Notes: generated by a model not told the origin, from the sequence alone. Positions 35,918 to 45,836 are shown, counted from the stretch's first letter. The stretch: 64,000 nt of DNA from Bacteroidota bacterium (GCA_016721765.1 JADKHO010000001.1:1600001-1664000); one strand, 5' to 3'. Numbers and translations are program-made.

Positions 35918-36521
35918 CGAAACAGACGCAAAATCGGCCTTCGAATTTTTTGACAAATTGGGGCCAAAGTTTTTTATTCGATTGCTTATCAATGTGCTTT
36001 CAGTAACAGCATTGGTAAGAATGGTTTACTTTCCAATTTATAAGAAAAAGGATTTCTTCTTTACGTTCTTTTTATTCAACATCGTAATTTTTATTCTTAC
36101 CTATTTGCTCAATAAAGTGGATTTATCCATGGGGGCAGCATTTGGACTTTTTGCAGTTTTTTCATTGTTACGTTACCGTACCGAAAATATTTCGGCAAAA
36201 GACATGACTTATTTATTTACAGTCATTGCTGTTGGATTAATCACATCTGTTAATAAGGGAACCTATTTCGAAACTATAATAATCAATGTGATTATCATAT
36301 TATTTGCCTATTTTTTAGATGGAAACATCTTAGTGAAAAACGAAAAATCTCAACTCATTCAATATGAAAAAATTGATTTAATTCAACCTCAGAAAGAAGC
36401 GGAATTAATTGCCGATTTAAAAACCAGAACCGGCTTGAATGTGCATAAAGTAAGCATCAACTACATCGATTTTTTAAAGGATACTGCTGAGCTTACCGTT
36501 TATTATTACGACCTTTCTTAA
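35895..36521 (+). CDS. DUF4956 membrane protein
   Basis: 208 residues with about four membrane helices (from FIRLLINVLSVTALVRMVYF to FETIIINVIIILFAYFLDG) and the family-typical FAVFSLLRYRTENI segment, followed by a soluble C-terminal domain. DUF4956 genes commonly sit next to VTC-domain genes, and both may work together in a membrane complex; the function is unproven. The start overlaps the VTC reading frame by 23 bases, suggesting translational coupling. Confidence 0.85.
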   Translation: MLLQQVINETDAKSAFEFFDKLGPKFFIRLLINVLSVTALVRMVYFPIYKKKDFFFTFFLFNIVIFILTYLLNKVDLSMGAAFGLFAVFSLLRYRTENISAKDMTYLFTVIAVGLITSVNKGTYFETIIINVIIILFAYFLDGNILVKNEKSQLIQYEKIDLIQPQKEAELIADLKTRTGLNVHKVSINYIDFLKDTAELTVYYYDLS

Positions 36522-36526
36522 ATCAG

Positions 36527-37231
36527 GTGACAAGCATAGCTTTTTCTCCATTTCGTGTTTATGCGCTTAGCTTTTTGATGCTAACTGCGTTAGCTGTAAA
36601 GTCGTTTGCTCAAGTAAATGATTTTGGGGTATGGACTACAATTAGTTTGGATAAAAAAATTAACGGAAAATTTTCAGCAAACCTTACCGAAGAATTTCGA
36701 TTATTTCAAAATGCGCAACGCTATAATTTATCCTACACAAATGTGGGTTTAAGTTATAAGCTTACTAGGGCTGTTAAATTTTCGCTAGTATATCGTTTTT
36801 TACAAAAATACCGCGATGAAAATTACATAAGTTGGCGGCATCGATTCTATGTGGATGCGCAATTCAAACAAAAGTACTATCCTTTCACATTTATTTACCG
36901 AGCTCGCTTACAGAGCCAAGTTCGAGATTTTTATACCAGCTATGACGGTAAAATCCCGGAGCGTTACTGGCGAAATAAATTTGATTTGCGCTATGAATTA
37001 AATAAGGCTATTAGTCCTTACCTAGCTGCCGAATTTAGGTATCAGTTTAAAAATGATAGGAACAAAAGTGCGAACAATAAATTCAATCGTGGACGCTACT
37101 ATGTGGGTTTTCAGTATCAGTACAGTGAAACAAAAACCTTCGATTTTTTCTTTATGCACCAGCGGGAATTCAACGTAAATAATCCGGAACGGAATTACAT
37201 TGTTGGTGTGGAATATGCCTATTCATTTTAA
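36527..37231 (+). CDS. DUF2490 family outer-membrane protein
   Basis: 234 residues from a GTG start 5 bases after the DUF4956 stop. Signal peptide (about 1-28, ending KSFAQ), then barrel strands with the DUF2490 pattern DFGVWTTISLDKKINGKFSANLTEEFRLFQNAQRYN, and LRYELNKAISPYLAAEFRYQF, ending VEYAYSF with terminal Phe. Probable outer-membrane barrel. Last gene of the surface island. Confidence 0.82.
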   Translation: MTSIAFSPFRVYALSFLMLTALAVKSFAQVNDFGVWTTISLDKKINGKFSANLTEEFRLFQNAQRYNLSYTNVGLSYKLTRAVKFSLVYRFLQKYRDENYISWRHRFYVDAQFKQKYYPFTFIYRARLQSQVRDFYTSYDGKIPERYWRNKFDLRYELNKAISPYLAAEFRYQFKNDRNKSANNKFNRGRYYVGFQYQYSETKTFDFFFMHQREFNVNNPERNYIVGVEYAYSF

Positions 37232-37370
37232 GAACAAGCCTTGATTTTTATAGTTTAGATATGCAATTAAAGCCGAATTCTCTTGCGCACTTTAAGCTTC
37301 TTCACCAACCATTGCGCTTAATCACATCCAACTACTAGGCGCAATTAAAATTAAAAACAAATTAATAAAA

Positions 37371-37850
37371 TCAATGTTTTTCAATTAATACCACCGCATA
37401 AGCACTCACCCCTTCTTCGCGACCCACATATCCAAGCTTCTCAGTAGTTGTAGCTTTTATAGAGAGGCAGTCTTCCTCCACTTGCATTACCCCGGCAAGA
37501 ACCTTTTTCATTTCCGGAATAAATGGATTTATCTTAGGAAGTTGCAAACAAATGGTGGAGTCAATATTCCCAATTTCAAATCCCTTTTCCCGAATAAGTT
37601 CAACCACTTTTTTTAATAATAGTTTACTGTCAATTCCTTTATAATCTTTTGATGTGTCCGGAAAATGGAAGCCAATATCACGCAAGTTGGCAGCCCCCAA
37701 AAGTGCATCACAAATTACATGAATGAGCACATCCGCATCCGAATGTCCAAATGCACCTTTGCTGTGGTCAATTTTAATTCCACCCAACCAAAAATCGTGT
37801 CCATCGCGCAATTGATGCACATCAAATCCAAATCCTACTCTTGTCTTCAA
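37371..37850 (-). CDS. ispF: 2-C-methyl-D-erythritol 2,4-cyclodiphosphate synthase
   Basis: 159-residue enzyme of the MEP isoprenoid pathway. Metal-binding residues are in GFDVHQL (D10, H12) and FGHSDADVLIH (H36, D38, H44); DIGFHFPDT and the ATTTEKLGYVGREEG C-terminal segment are also family-typical. Length is usual. It lies 80 bases downstream of porV, with a terminator-like hairpin between. Confidence 0.95.
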   Translation of the reverse strand: MKTRVGFGFDVHQLRDGHDFWLGGIKIDHSKGAFGHSDADVLIHVICDALLGAANLRDIGFHFPDTSKDYKGIDSKLLLKKVVELIREKGFEIGNIDSTICLQLPKINPFIPEMKKVLAGVMQVEEDCLSIKATTTEKLGYVGREEGVSAYAVVLIEKH

Positions 37851-37874
37851 TTCCTTAAATTTTATTGTTTGTAT

Positions 37875-37903
37875 AAAAACAAAATCCCGAATAAATCCGG
37901 GAT
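37875..37903 (-). terminator. Probable terminator after porV
   Basis: On the minus strand ATCCCG (37903-37898) pairs with CGGGAT (37889-37884) across an 8-base loop, followed by TTTTGTTTTTAT. It lies between porV and ispF and should reduce readthrough into ispF. Confidence 0.5.
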
Positions 37904-37930
37904 ATGCTTTGCCATTTTATGTTTATTAAA

Positions 37931-39175
37931 TTAATTGCTTTCTTCTGTAGGAACATCCTTAACTGCTTTTTTATCAAAGTTGAATAGCAGTGTAAAACGT
38001 AATGTGTTTTGCAGCGGATTGTTTTGAACAGTAGGAATTAAGTAAGAAAAATCGAGCCCAAATGCACTGTATTTAACACCTACACCTAAGGTGAAATACT
38101 TACGGTTTCCTTTGGTGGCAGCTTCATTAAAATAACCCGCACGAATTGCCAACAAATTGTCATACCAGTATTCTAAACCACCGGCAAGCGTAACTTCTTT
38201 TAACTCTTCTTTTCCTCCACCCGGTGCATCATTAAAGGAACCAAGCATTCCCGATACAATTGGTCGATTAGGATCTTGCCCCTTTTCAATGGTTTTATTC
38301 CCATCCGAATCATAAATATAAGCACCTGTACTATCATACGCATAAAGTGGTGCGGTTGGGGTCAGTAATTTGCCTGCTTCAACGGTAAATGCAATGGTAT
38401 TATATTCGTCAGCAATAATTTTTAATCCGGCTCCAAGTCGCATGTTAATTGGAATAAAATCCCGTTGTGCCGTTTCTGTATATGAAATCTTTCCTCCGAT
38501 GTTCGAAATATTTAACCCAACATTCACTACTCCTTTTTTCTCACCAATTTTAATTTTATCATTGTTGTAATACCCCGAAATATCAGCAGCAACAGTTCTT
38601 CCCACTTTTGTTGATCCACCGCTTGCTAAAGTAATCCCGTTGGTTAAATCCGAAGAGATATAACGAATGGCCAAGCCCCCTGAAAAATTATCAGAGAGTT
38701 TTCGCGCGTATGCTAAATCAAATGCGGATTCATGAGGTTTGAAATTCCCTATGGTTTCACCAACAATATCGGTAAAGGTAATGTCTCCCAATGAAAAATA
38801 CTTTAATGAGGCAGCAAGTGTTGCATCTTTACCTACTTTATAATAACCGGCTAAATAGGCTAAGTTAATATCCCCAACCAAATTCCTTAACCATGGTGTA
38901 TAGGATAAGCTAAGTCCCATTTTTTTGTCCACAAATGCAAGTTTGGAAGGATTCCAATGTATTGAGTTTGCATCTGGTGAAGTAGCCACCCCTGCATCAC
39001 CCATAGCACCTGCCCTCGAATCAGGACCAATCATTAAAAATGGAACGGCTGTTGTAACTGTATTGACTTTTCCCGAAAGCTCATCTGTGCTAATTTTATT
39101 GCTTTGCGCCAGCAAGTTCAATCCCGAACACATGCTAAGCAATAAAACAATCCCGGTTATCTTTTGATGTTTCAT
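37931..39175 (-). CDS. porV: T9SS outer-membrane protein PorV (LptO)
   Basis: 414 residues: signal peptide (1-23) and a FadL-like barrel with the PorV-typical start TTAVPFLMIGPDSRAGAMGDAGVATSPDANSIHWNPSKLAFV. PorV receives cargo at the SprA translocon and hands it to the PorU sortase. It lies 51 bases downstream of porU; a TATATTTG -7-like element at 39200-39207 lies in that gap. Synteny with porU and gldJ strengthens the call over other PorV/PorQ paralogues. Confidence 0.93.
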   Translation of the reverse strand: MKHQKITGIVLLLSMCSGLNLLAQSNKISTDELSGKVNTVTTAVPFLMIGPDSRAGAMGDAGVATSPDANSIHWNPSKLAFVDKKMGLSLSYTPWLRNLVGDINLAYLAGYYKVGKDATLAASLKYFSLGDITFTDIVGETIGNFKPHESAFDLAYARKLSDNFSGGLAIRYISSDLTNGITLASGGSTKVGRTVAADISGYYNNDKIKIGEKKGVVNVGLNISNIGGKISYTETAQRDFIPINMRLGAGLKIIADEYNTIAFTVEAGKLLTPTAPLYAYDSTGAYIYDSDGNKTIEKGQDPNRPIVSGMLGSFNDAPGGGKEELKEVTLAGGLEYWYDNLLAIRAGYFNEAATKGNRKYFTLGVGVKYSAFGLDFSYLIPTVQNNPLQNTLRFTLLFNFDKKAVKDVPTEESN

Positions 39176-39226
39176 TTTTTGTAAAAAAAATTAAGAGTGC
39201 AAATATATGTTTTTTAGCTAAACCGT

Positions 39227-42200
39227 TTAGTTCAGAATTACCAGCTTTTCGAACTTGTCGGCCTTCCCTCCTGTGGAGTCAATTGCTTTCAATCGATAAA
39301 TATATACTCCTTTCCCGATTTTGTCACCAAAATCATCTAAACCATCCCAATGAATCGACTCAGAGGAAAACCCTTCGGTGCGCACAAATTGCTCAATTGT
39401 TTTAATGCATTTGCCACTAACGGTAAAAATTTGAATTTGAACATTCATACCATTATCTGCCTGATTGTGCTGAAAATAAAAATTGGTACTGGTTGTAAAT
39501 GGATTGGGATAATTGAAAACCCTTTCAAGGGCTAATTTAGCTGATTTAGCAACAGTAAACTCTGTGCGTGATAGAGATGAATTATTGTACACATCCCACA
39601 CCTTAAGTGTTAACGTGTGATTGCCTTCACCCAAATTACTGAGCTGATACCGCACTGTTCCTTTCTGGTAGCTATCCAGCTCCGATTGATAATAATCGTT
39701 CAACACAATTGCTTTGTCTGTGCTTTCATCCAGCACCGAAACAATATCATGTCCTATACCATTTCCAACTGTATTGATTCCGTTCTTGTCTTCCACTTTA
39801 GCAAAAAGCAATGGATTTTCATTGGTGATGCCACCGTATACAAATTTCTCATTATTCATAAACAAACTAACAGCCGGACCTTCATTATCGGGTTCAATAT
39901 TTGAAGCATTTCCACCTATTATAAAATCTTCGTTATACCCACTGGCATCCGTTACTCCATTATCGGCATAATAGCTCAAACGACCACGGCCATAATTAAA
40001 TGCAATATCTTTGGGAACAATAAATGTAAACGAAAAATCTCCGTTAATAACACTTACTTTTCCTTTGTAAACAACACTTTTCTGTAAATAAAAAGTTTTC
40101 TTTGGACTCGTAGTGTTGTTTGATTGTGTAGTAATGGCGCGAGATTTATCAAATACAGTAGGATAAATTACACCATTATAATTACTCAATTTATTTCCCA
40201 ATTTATCCTGCATTTGCCCGGTTATGGTAACTTTTGATAAAGCTTTCATGGTATCGGCAGTTACTGATATGGTTTGAGTATTTAAAGTGGATGTTTTAAT
40301 ACTTTGATGCGGATAGGATAACCGCAAAGCTGGATCGCCAAGCAAAGTAAAATTTCTGTGGTTTGAACTTGCTGCAGAAACACTTAAATTTTTAGTTGTT
40401 TTGATGACATCACCTAAATGGGGCATTTTTCCTGCAACGGGCTTAAATACCGTTTTGTAAAAATTGTAGTTTAAAACAAAATTTGGATTCGAATACACCA
40501 ATCGAGTGGTTGTAAGCAATCCAATTCCACCCCCAACCGGATTCAATAAAACATCCTCTCCGGCAGAAGTTCTTGCAGGATCATCGAAACGACTGAATTC
40601 GCAAGTAGCAGTTACAAATAAAGGTAATCGAGTAGTATTGTCCCAGGCATTTATTGTTGAAACGTCAAGCACACGTTCATGTGCCCAACCCGTTTCTCCG
40701 CCATGACCGGTATAATTTAAAATTAAAGCACCGCTTTCTACCCGCTGATTTATAGCGGCAGTTACTTCCGGATAACGCTCTCCACCTGCAGTTGAAACCT
40801 GTTTGTAAGCGTCAAAATAAATCTTATCAATATTAATATTTCGATAATTGGTATCCACATAAGTGGAAATTGTTTCAGCATCTGATAAATGTGTATTTCC
40901 ATCTTCATCATCTGCAACAAAACACACCACGTTTTTCCAATCTGCATTTGTATTACTTGTAGAGACTTCGGAGTTTGTAGGTGCTCCGTTTTCATAGTTT
41001 ATTATTTTGTTAAGCATGGCTTGAGCTTCTGCTCGCGTTTTTGCAGGCAATCTGCCAATTCCAACATCCATCAGCTGCGCCAAACCATCACTCTCTGTAT
41101 CATCCAACAAGCCATAAAAGTCATCCGATACATAGGATTTTGTTTGATCCGTAGAATTATCTGATTCATACGTAGGGATAAAATTTGTATTGGTTACAGT
41201 ATTACGCGTTCGGTTATCATAAGATCCATCTCCAAAAAGCAATAAATACTGCGGCATATCAACTGCTGAAGTAGCTTTATCATAAAACATCTTTACAAAA
41301 TGTTTTAATGCCGAAATGTCCTGCATTCCACTCGAAAACTCATTGTAAATTTCTTGCGGGGTTACCACTACAGTGGAAAGCGTATCATGATTTTTATGGA
41401 AATCAGCTAATTGTTGTGCTTCAGGCAGGAACAATGGATGCGTAATAATGATTAAATCGGCTGCACTTAAATTATGCAAATTTTGATTCTCAATTTTTCC
41501 AAAGGCACTTGGTGTGAGAAAGGATGATTCATTAAAGGCAATGAATTCTCTCAAGACATCTGTTTCCAATCTAAATGTCTGATTATTACCACTCACCAGT
41601 GTTTGCTGTTGTTTCACATTAATTATATCGCTAACATCCCATATCTTGAAATTTGACGGTGCACTACTCAAGGTAAAATCAGTAACCTTTCCTGGTCCCA
41701 CCGATTGCATATCCCTAAACTGCATTTGGTTTCCAGTCATCGTTAAAAATCTTCTTGCGTTTAATTCAAGGTAATTCAACCAACCACTTGCAGATAAAGC
41801 AGCAGCCGATTTATTAAAAGTAACTCCCACATCAAAGTTGGCAGAATTGGGCTGAAATACCGTACTTCCACTTGCCGGTAATGCATAGTCGCAATAATAA
41901 CAAGTAGGAATCTCTGCAGCCGGTTGTAAAAAAATGCTTCCATTTTGGCAATTAATACTGAAACTCGAGGCTGGGGCGGATTTGGCCATTACATCCGCTT
42001 TCAAATAAACATTGCTAGATAAATCAATATTCGGAAACGAAAAATTAAAAGAATAATAATTTACGATTCCAAAATTCTCACCGTACCAATTTCGACCTGT
42101 TTTAATGAAGTTCACGGATTCAATTTCATGAAAAGCATAATCATCAAAGGATGCACTTGTTCCGGTTGCTTGAGCCTGATCAGAGGGTTGAACTTGAATT

Positions 42201-43075
42201 CGTTTGCCGCTAGTATTGCCGTAGGTTATAAAGTAGTAATTGGTATCCGAAAATAAATGCAATTGGTGATGATACTTCTGATCGGCAGCTGTATAATTCC
42301 AGCGTGAAGTACCTTGTCCATAAAGTAAAATATAATCAGCAGTATCCATTCTGTTATCTGAATCTCCAATTACTTCAACCGCATTTTCTTGCAAATCATC
42401 ATACCTAAATGCTGCATTGGAATAGGAAAGCATTTTGCCACCATTTCCGTAAACACGAATGTTTTTAGGATTTATAGAATCAATTGGCAATCCCAGCTGC
42501 TTTAAGAAACTATAGCTTAATTTATAAACTCCGTCTTGGGTGAGTCCAAACTTAAACCAATTACCACTTGCCAATACCGAATTCGCAGCATAACTAAAGC
42601 TTGTCTTTTTTGAAGAGGAATTGCTTGACAAAGGGCTAACTGAAAGCGTAAACGAAACTAATCGCTCAATTTGACCATTTTCGGGATTAAGTCGCAGCGG
42701 AACCAAAGAAATAACAGCTTTTGGCAATTTCTTCTCATATTCAATACTGTACTCCAGTTTAACTTGTGGCTCTAATTTGCCTAGATTTTTAAAATCGCTT
42801 AAGTTGGATGCATCTATTGCTTCGAATTGTGCATTCAATAATTCAACACTAACCGAAGTGCTTCCATTTGGTAAATCAACTATTTCGCTGAATTGGGGCA
42901 ATAAATCACCGGTATACTGGGCACCAACAAAGGACATAAACGATACATGGTCATTGGTTCCAATCTGCTCTGATTTGTTGCTTTCCCATATAAGCTTGCG
43001 ATTATACAAGTTTTGTGCGATTAATGAATTGGTAAAAAAGCAAATGGCTATGGCAGCAATTATTTTTGTTTTCAT
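39227..43075 (-). CDS. porU: T9SS C-terminal signal peptidase/sortase PorU
   Basis: 1282 residues: signal peptide (1-20), N-terminal beta domain, gingipain-type C25 peptidase domain with catalytic H791 in NYTGHGGETGW and C825 in TATCEFSRFDDPA, Ig-like domains and an own C-terminal domain (about 1200-1282, VFNYPNPFTTSTNFYF...FEKLVILN). PorU removes the sorting domain of T9SS cargo and links it to anionic lipopolysaccharide. Length matches the family (about 1100-1300). A minus-strand TATTTTTG -7 element is at 43093-43100. Confidence 0.94.
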   Translation of the reverse strand: MKTKIIAAIAICFFTNSLIAQNLYNRKLIWESNKSEQIGTNDHVSFMSFVGAQYTGDLLPQFSEIVDLPNGSTSVSVELLNAQFEAIDASNLSDFKNLGKLEPQVKLEYSIEYEKKLPKAVISLVPLRLNPENGQIERLVSFTLSVSPLSSNSSSKKTSFSYAANSVLASGNWFKFGLTQDGVYKLSYSFLKQLGLPIDSINPKNIRVYGNGGKMLSYSNAAFRYDDLQENAVEVIGDSDNRMDTADYILLYGQGTSRWNYTAADQKYHHQLHLFSDTNYYFITYGNTSGKRIQVQPSDQAQATGTSASFDDYAFHEIESVNFIKTGRNWYGENFGIVNYYSFNFSFPNIDLSSNVYLKADVMAKSAPASSFSINCQNGSIFLQPAAEIPTCYYCDYALPASGSTVFQPNSANFDVGVTFNKSAAALSASGWLNYLELNARRFLTMTGNQMQFRDMQSVGPGKVTDFTLSSAPSNFKIWDVSDIINVKQQQTLVSGNNQTFRLETDVLREFIAFNESSFLTPSAFGKIENQNLHNLSAADLIIITHPLFLPEAQQLADFHKNHDTLSTVVVTPQEIYNEFSSGMQDISALKHFVKMFYDKATSAVDMPQYLLLFGDGSYDNRTRNTVTNTNFIPTYESDNSTDQTKSYVSDDFYGLLDDTESDGLAQLMDVGIGRLPAKTRAEAQAMLNKIINYENGAPTNSEVSTSNTNADWKNVVCFVADDEDGNTHLSDAETISTYVDTNYRNINIDKIYFDAYKQVSTAGGERYPEVTAAINQRVESGALILNYTGHGGETGWAHERVLDVSTINAWDNTTRLPLFVTATCEFSRFDDPARTSAGEDVLLNPVGGGIGLLTTTRLVYSNPNFVLNYNFYKTVFKPVAGKMPHLGDVIKTTKNLSVSAASSNHRNFTLLGDPALRLSYPHQSIKTSTLNTQTISVTADTMKALSKVTITGQMQDKLGNKLSNYNGVIYPTVFDKSRAITTQSNNTTSPKKTFYLQKSVVYKGKVSVINGDFSFTFIVPKDIAFNYGRGRLSYYADNGVTDASGYNEDFIIGGNASNIEPDNEGPAVSLFMNNEKFVYGGITNENPLLFAKVEDKNGINTVGNGIGHDIVSVLDESTDKAIVLNDYYQSELDSYQKGTVRYQLSNLGEGNHTLTLKVWDVYNNSSLSRTEFTVAKSAKLALERVFNYPNPFTTSTNFYFQHNQADNGMNVQIQIFTVSGKCIKTIEQFVRTEGFSSESIHWDGLDDFGDKIGKGVYIYRLKAIDSTGGKADKFEKLVILN

Positions 43076-43092
43076 GAGGATTTTAACGCTAT

Positions 43093-43159
43093 CAAAAATA
43101 TTAAAAATTACTGAATTAAAGAGTTTGAGTTATAGATTTTAAAAAAAATACTATTTTTG
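43093..43159. promoter_or_regulatory. Divergent porU / porP promoters
   Basis: Minus-strand TATTTTTG at 43093-43100 for porU and plus-strand TATTTTTG at 43152-43159 for the porP-type gene, both matching TAnnTTTG. The porU element is 17 bases from its ATG, the porP-type element 137 bases from its ATG. Confidence 0.4.
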
Positions 43160-43205
43160 CAAGAATGTATTGTCATAAAAAATCTAAAATCTGAATCGAT
43201 AACTC
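43127..43205. repeat. Long inverted repeat in the porU-porP divergent region
   Basis: GAGTTAT-AGATTTT (43127-43140) is matched by AAAATCT (43186-43192) and ATAACTC (43199-43205), with a 6-base insertion in the second arm. The repeat brackets the candidate plus-strand -7 element at 43152-43159, so in the mRNA or DNA it could affect porP-type expression. Confidence 0.35.
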
Positions 43206-43296
43206 AAAACAAAAACAATTATTGTGCGCGAATGTTTTTTGATTTTGATTGCAAAGATTGATTGACAATTCTTTAACCCAAGTGTTTGTAAAGTCT

Positions 43297-44259
43297 ATGA
43301 AAAGAAACTATTTTTTTAAGGCAATTGTTTTACTCTCTTTTTTATTCGGCTCGCTCGGTATACTGCAAGCCCAGGATATTACATTTTCACAGTTCTACGC
43401 CAATCCACTTTACTTAAACCCTGCCTTTGCAGGAACGGCTAAATGCCCTCGTTTTAATTTAAATTACCGAAACGAATGGCCTGCTTTAAACAAAGCTTTT
43501 GTTTCATACAGCGCATCCTATGACCAACATGTTGCTCCCATTTCGGGTGGACTTGGATTGCTTATTACGCGCGATCAGGCGGGGGATGGAACCTTAAATA
43601 CAACAAATTTCAGTGGGATTTACTCCTATCAGCTAAATGTAAATCGTCACTTTTCTTTAAAAGCAGCTTTACAAGCAACTTATTTTCAAAAGAATTTAGT
43701 ATTCGGTAATTTGCGCTTCGGGGATCAAATTAACGATAGAAGTGGATTTATTTACCCTACTCAAGAACAAGCCGACAAAACAAAACGCAGTGGCGTAGAT
43801 TTTTCAGCAGGTGTTTTAGGATATAGCAAAAAATATTTTTTTGGTTTTGCAGCGCATCATATAAATCAGCCTGATGAAGCTTTTGTGAAAGGTCCAAGCA
43901 AACTTCCAATTAAATTTACAGGCCATGCCGGTGCTGTTATTCCATTGAATGAAGATGGCGAAATGTCGGTATCCCCAAATATTATGTTTCAGCAACAAGC
44001 CAATTTTCAACAATTAAATTTGGGGGTATATTTAAAGAAAAGTGTTTTTGTGGTGGGCTTTTGGTATCGAAATAAAGATGCTTTCATTGCCCTCGCAGGA
44101 ATCCAAACTAAGTTTTTTAAATTCGGGTATAGCTACGATGTTACCATCTCAAAATTGAATAATTCAACAGGTGGTTCGCATGAAATTTCAATGGCAATTA
44201 CCTTGGATTGTAAACCTAAAAAGAAAAAATTCCGTACAATAAGTTGTCCGGTTTTCTAG
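43297..44259 (+). CDS. PorP/SprF family T9SS membrane protein
   Basis: 320 residues from the ATG at 43297; a non-ATG start at 43249 would add 16 residues before the signal peptide and is rejected. Signal peptide (about 1-25, ending LQAQ), then DITFSQFYANPLYLNPAFAGT, the family signature, and an outer-membrane barrel with GFWYRNKDAFIALAGIQ. PorP/SprF proteins work with PorK/GldK-type proteins or help export particular cargo; Bacteroidota carry several copies. It lies between porU and gldJ. Confidence 0.9.
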   Translation: MKRNYFFKAIVLLSFLFGSLGILQAQDITFSQFYANPLYLNPAFAGTAKCPRFNLNYRNEWPALNKAFVSYSASYDQHVAPISGGLGLLITRDQAGDGTLNTTNFSGIYSYQLNVNRHFSLKAALQATYFQKNLVFGNLRFGDQINDRSGFIYPTQEQADKTKRSGVDFSAGVLGYSKKYFFGFAAHHINQPDEAFVKGPSKLPIKFTGHAGAVIPLNEDGEMSVSPNIMFQQQANFQQLNLGVYLKKSVFVVGFWYRNKDAFIALAGIQTKFFKFGYSYDVTISKLNNSTGGSHEISMAITLDCKPKKKKFRTISCPVF

Positions 44260-44275
44260 TTGTTTGTAAAAAAAT

Positions 44276-44283
44276 TACATTTG
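44276..44283 (+). promoter_or_regulatory. Candidate -7 element for gldJ
   Basis: TACATTTG fits TAnnTTTG and ends 20 bases before the gldJ ATG, giving a short leader. Confidence 0.4.
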
Positions 44284-44303
44284 TCTAACTAAATAAAGCA
44301 AAA

Positions 44304-45836
44304 ATGAAGCACATGAAGAATTCAATCTCCGTACTAACGTTGATAGTTTTTTCAGCATTGTTATCCTCCTGTACCAGCGAATCGAGCAGTACTACCGGGT
44401 GGAATTATAATGACCCGAAGAATGGCGGATTTGAAAAAATAGACTATGTGGAACAAGAAACAGGTCCAGGCTTGGTGTTGGTGGAAGGCGGTACCTTTAC
44501 CATGGGAAGAGCGGAACAAGATGTGACCTACGATTGGAATAACGTGCCAAGAAGAGTAACTGTTTCCTCCTTTTATATGGATGAAACTGAAATTAAAAAC
44601 ATCGATTACCTCGAATATTTAAATTGGACCCGCAACGTATTTAGTCAGGATTATCCAGAAGTGTTGAAAAAGGCATTGCCCGATACCCTTGTTTGGAGAG
44701 AAAAACTTGCTTACAATGAACCTTATGTGGAATATTACTTGCGCCACCCGGCTTACCAGGATTATCCTGTTGTAGGTGTTAACTGGCTTCAAGCTACAGA
44801 TTATTGTTCTTGGAGAACCGATCGTGTAAACGAATATATTATGGTTAGAGAAGGCTTACTTGAATTCGACCCTACCAATTGGTTAAACGATAACTATTTT
44901 AATACCGACGCATACCTTGCCGGACAGTATGAAGGTCAAATCCGTGTAAACTTGCCGGATCCAAACCCAAGAGGCACAGGCGAGCGTAAAGTGCGCATGG
45001 AAGATGGAATTTTGCTTCCCCGTTACCGACTCCCAACTGAAGCAGAATGGGAATTTTCAGCCTATGCGCTTATTGGAAATACCGACATGGAGCGAATCAA
45101 TAGCCGTAAATTGTATCCTTGGAATGGTCACTACGTAAGAAATGACCAAGAAGAATACAAGGGTCAAATGATGGCTAACTTTAAACGCGGCCGTGGTGAT
45201 AATATGGGTACTTCCGGTGCTTTAAACGATAATGCAGATATTACAGCACCAGTGTATTCTTACTGGCCTAATGATTATGGTTTGTTTAATATGGCCGGCA
45301 ATGTTAGCGAGTGGGTAATGGACGTATATCGCCCATTGACCAATGAAGATGAGCAAGATTTTAGAGCTTTCCGCGGAAATGTTTTCAAAACAAAAGTACT
45401 TGACCCTTCCAGTGAAACTGGTGGAACACCCGATACCAAACTGGATTCGGTGGTGAAGGATGCAAATGGTAACATCAATGGATTACCCGGTCAAATCAAA
45501 TACAGAAACGTAGAATTGGATAAGGATAATTTAGCAGAACGAAGAAATTACCGTAGATCCGATAACATTAACTTTTTGGATGGGGATATCGAATCGCAAC
45601 TTGCTAACTGGTCTGAACCACAGGATTCATCAAGAGCGGAGAGTTTAGGTATGTATGAGTTTTCAGCAACCTCTATGATTAACGATAAAAGTCATGTATA
45701 CAAAGGTGGCTCTTGGAAAGATCGTGTTTATTGGATGAATCCCGGAACAAGAAGATTTTTGGATGAGCGTCAATCTACCGATTTTATTGGCTTTAGATGT
45801 GCTATGACAAGAGTGGGAAGTCCGGTTGGATTTTAA
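44304..45836 (+). CDS. gldJ: Gliding motility / T9SS lipoprotein GldJ
   Basis: 510 residues with a lipoprotein signal (C23 in LLSSC) and a formylglycine-generating-enzyme-like (SUMF1) fold: ETGPGLVLVEGGTFTMGR, FYMDETEIKNIDYLEYLNW, PVVGVNWLQATDYCSWRTDRVNEYI, RLPTEAEWEF and a C-terminal KGGSWKDRVYWMNPGTRRFL...FIGFRCAM. This arrangement and the long insert (about 180-245) fit GldJ rather than GldK. GldJ stabilises GldK and other T9SS/gliding parts. A strong terminator follows. Confidence 0.92.
   Translation: MKHMKNSISVLTLIVFSALLSSCTSESSSTTGWNYNDPKNGGFEKIDYVEQETGPGLVLVEGGTFTMGRAEQDVTYDWNNVPRRVTVSSFYMDETEIKNIDYLEYLNWTRNVFSQDYPEVLKKALPDTLVWREKLAYNEPYVEYYLRHPAYQDYPVVGVNWLQATDYCSWRTDRVNEYIMVREGLLEFDPTNWLNDNYFNTDAYLAGQYEGQIRVNLPDPNPRGTGERKVRMEDGILLPRYRLPTEAEWEFSAYALIGNTDMERINSRKLYPWNGHYVRNDQEEYKGQMMANFKRGRGDNMGTSGALNDNADITAPVYSYWPNDYGLFNMAGNVSEWVMDVYRPLTNEDEQDFRAFRGNVFKTKVLDPSSETGGTPDTKLDSVVKDANGNINGLPGQIKYRNVELDKDNLAERRNYRRSDNINFLDGDIESQLANWSEPQDSSRAESLGMYEFSATSMINDKSHVYKGGSWKDRVYWMNPGTRRFLDERQSTDFIGFRCAMTRVGSPVGF

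Noticed and set aside
37232..37370. Possible small RNA or terminator between the DUF2490 gene and ispF
   Set aside because: No stable hairpin with a T-tail or RNA family pattern could be seen.
39617..39971. Open frames antisense to porU, and similar long antisense frames over ccoG, pdhA and cargo genes
   Set aside because: They lie opposite strongly supported genes, have no family features and odd composition.
43249..43296. Non-ATG start for the porP-type gene
   Set aside because: The ATG at 43297 starts directly at the positively charged end of the signal peptide.
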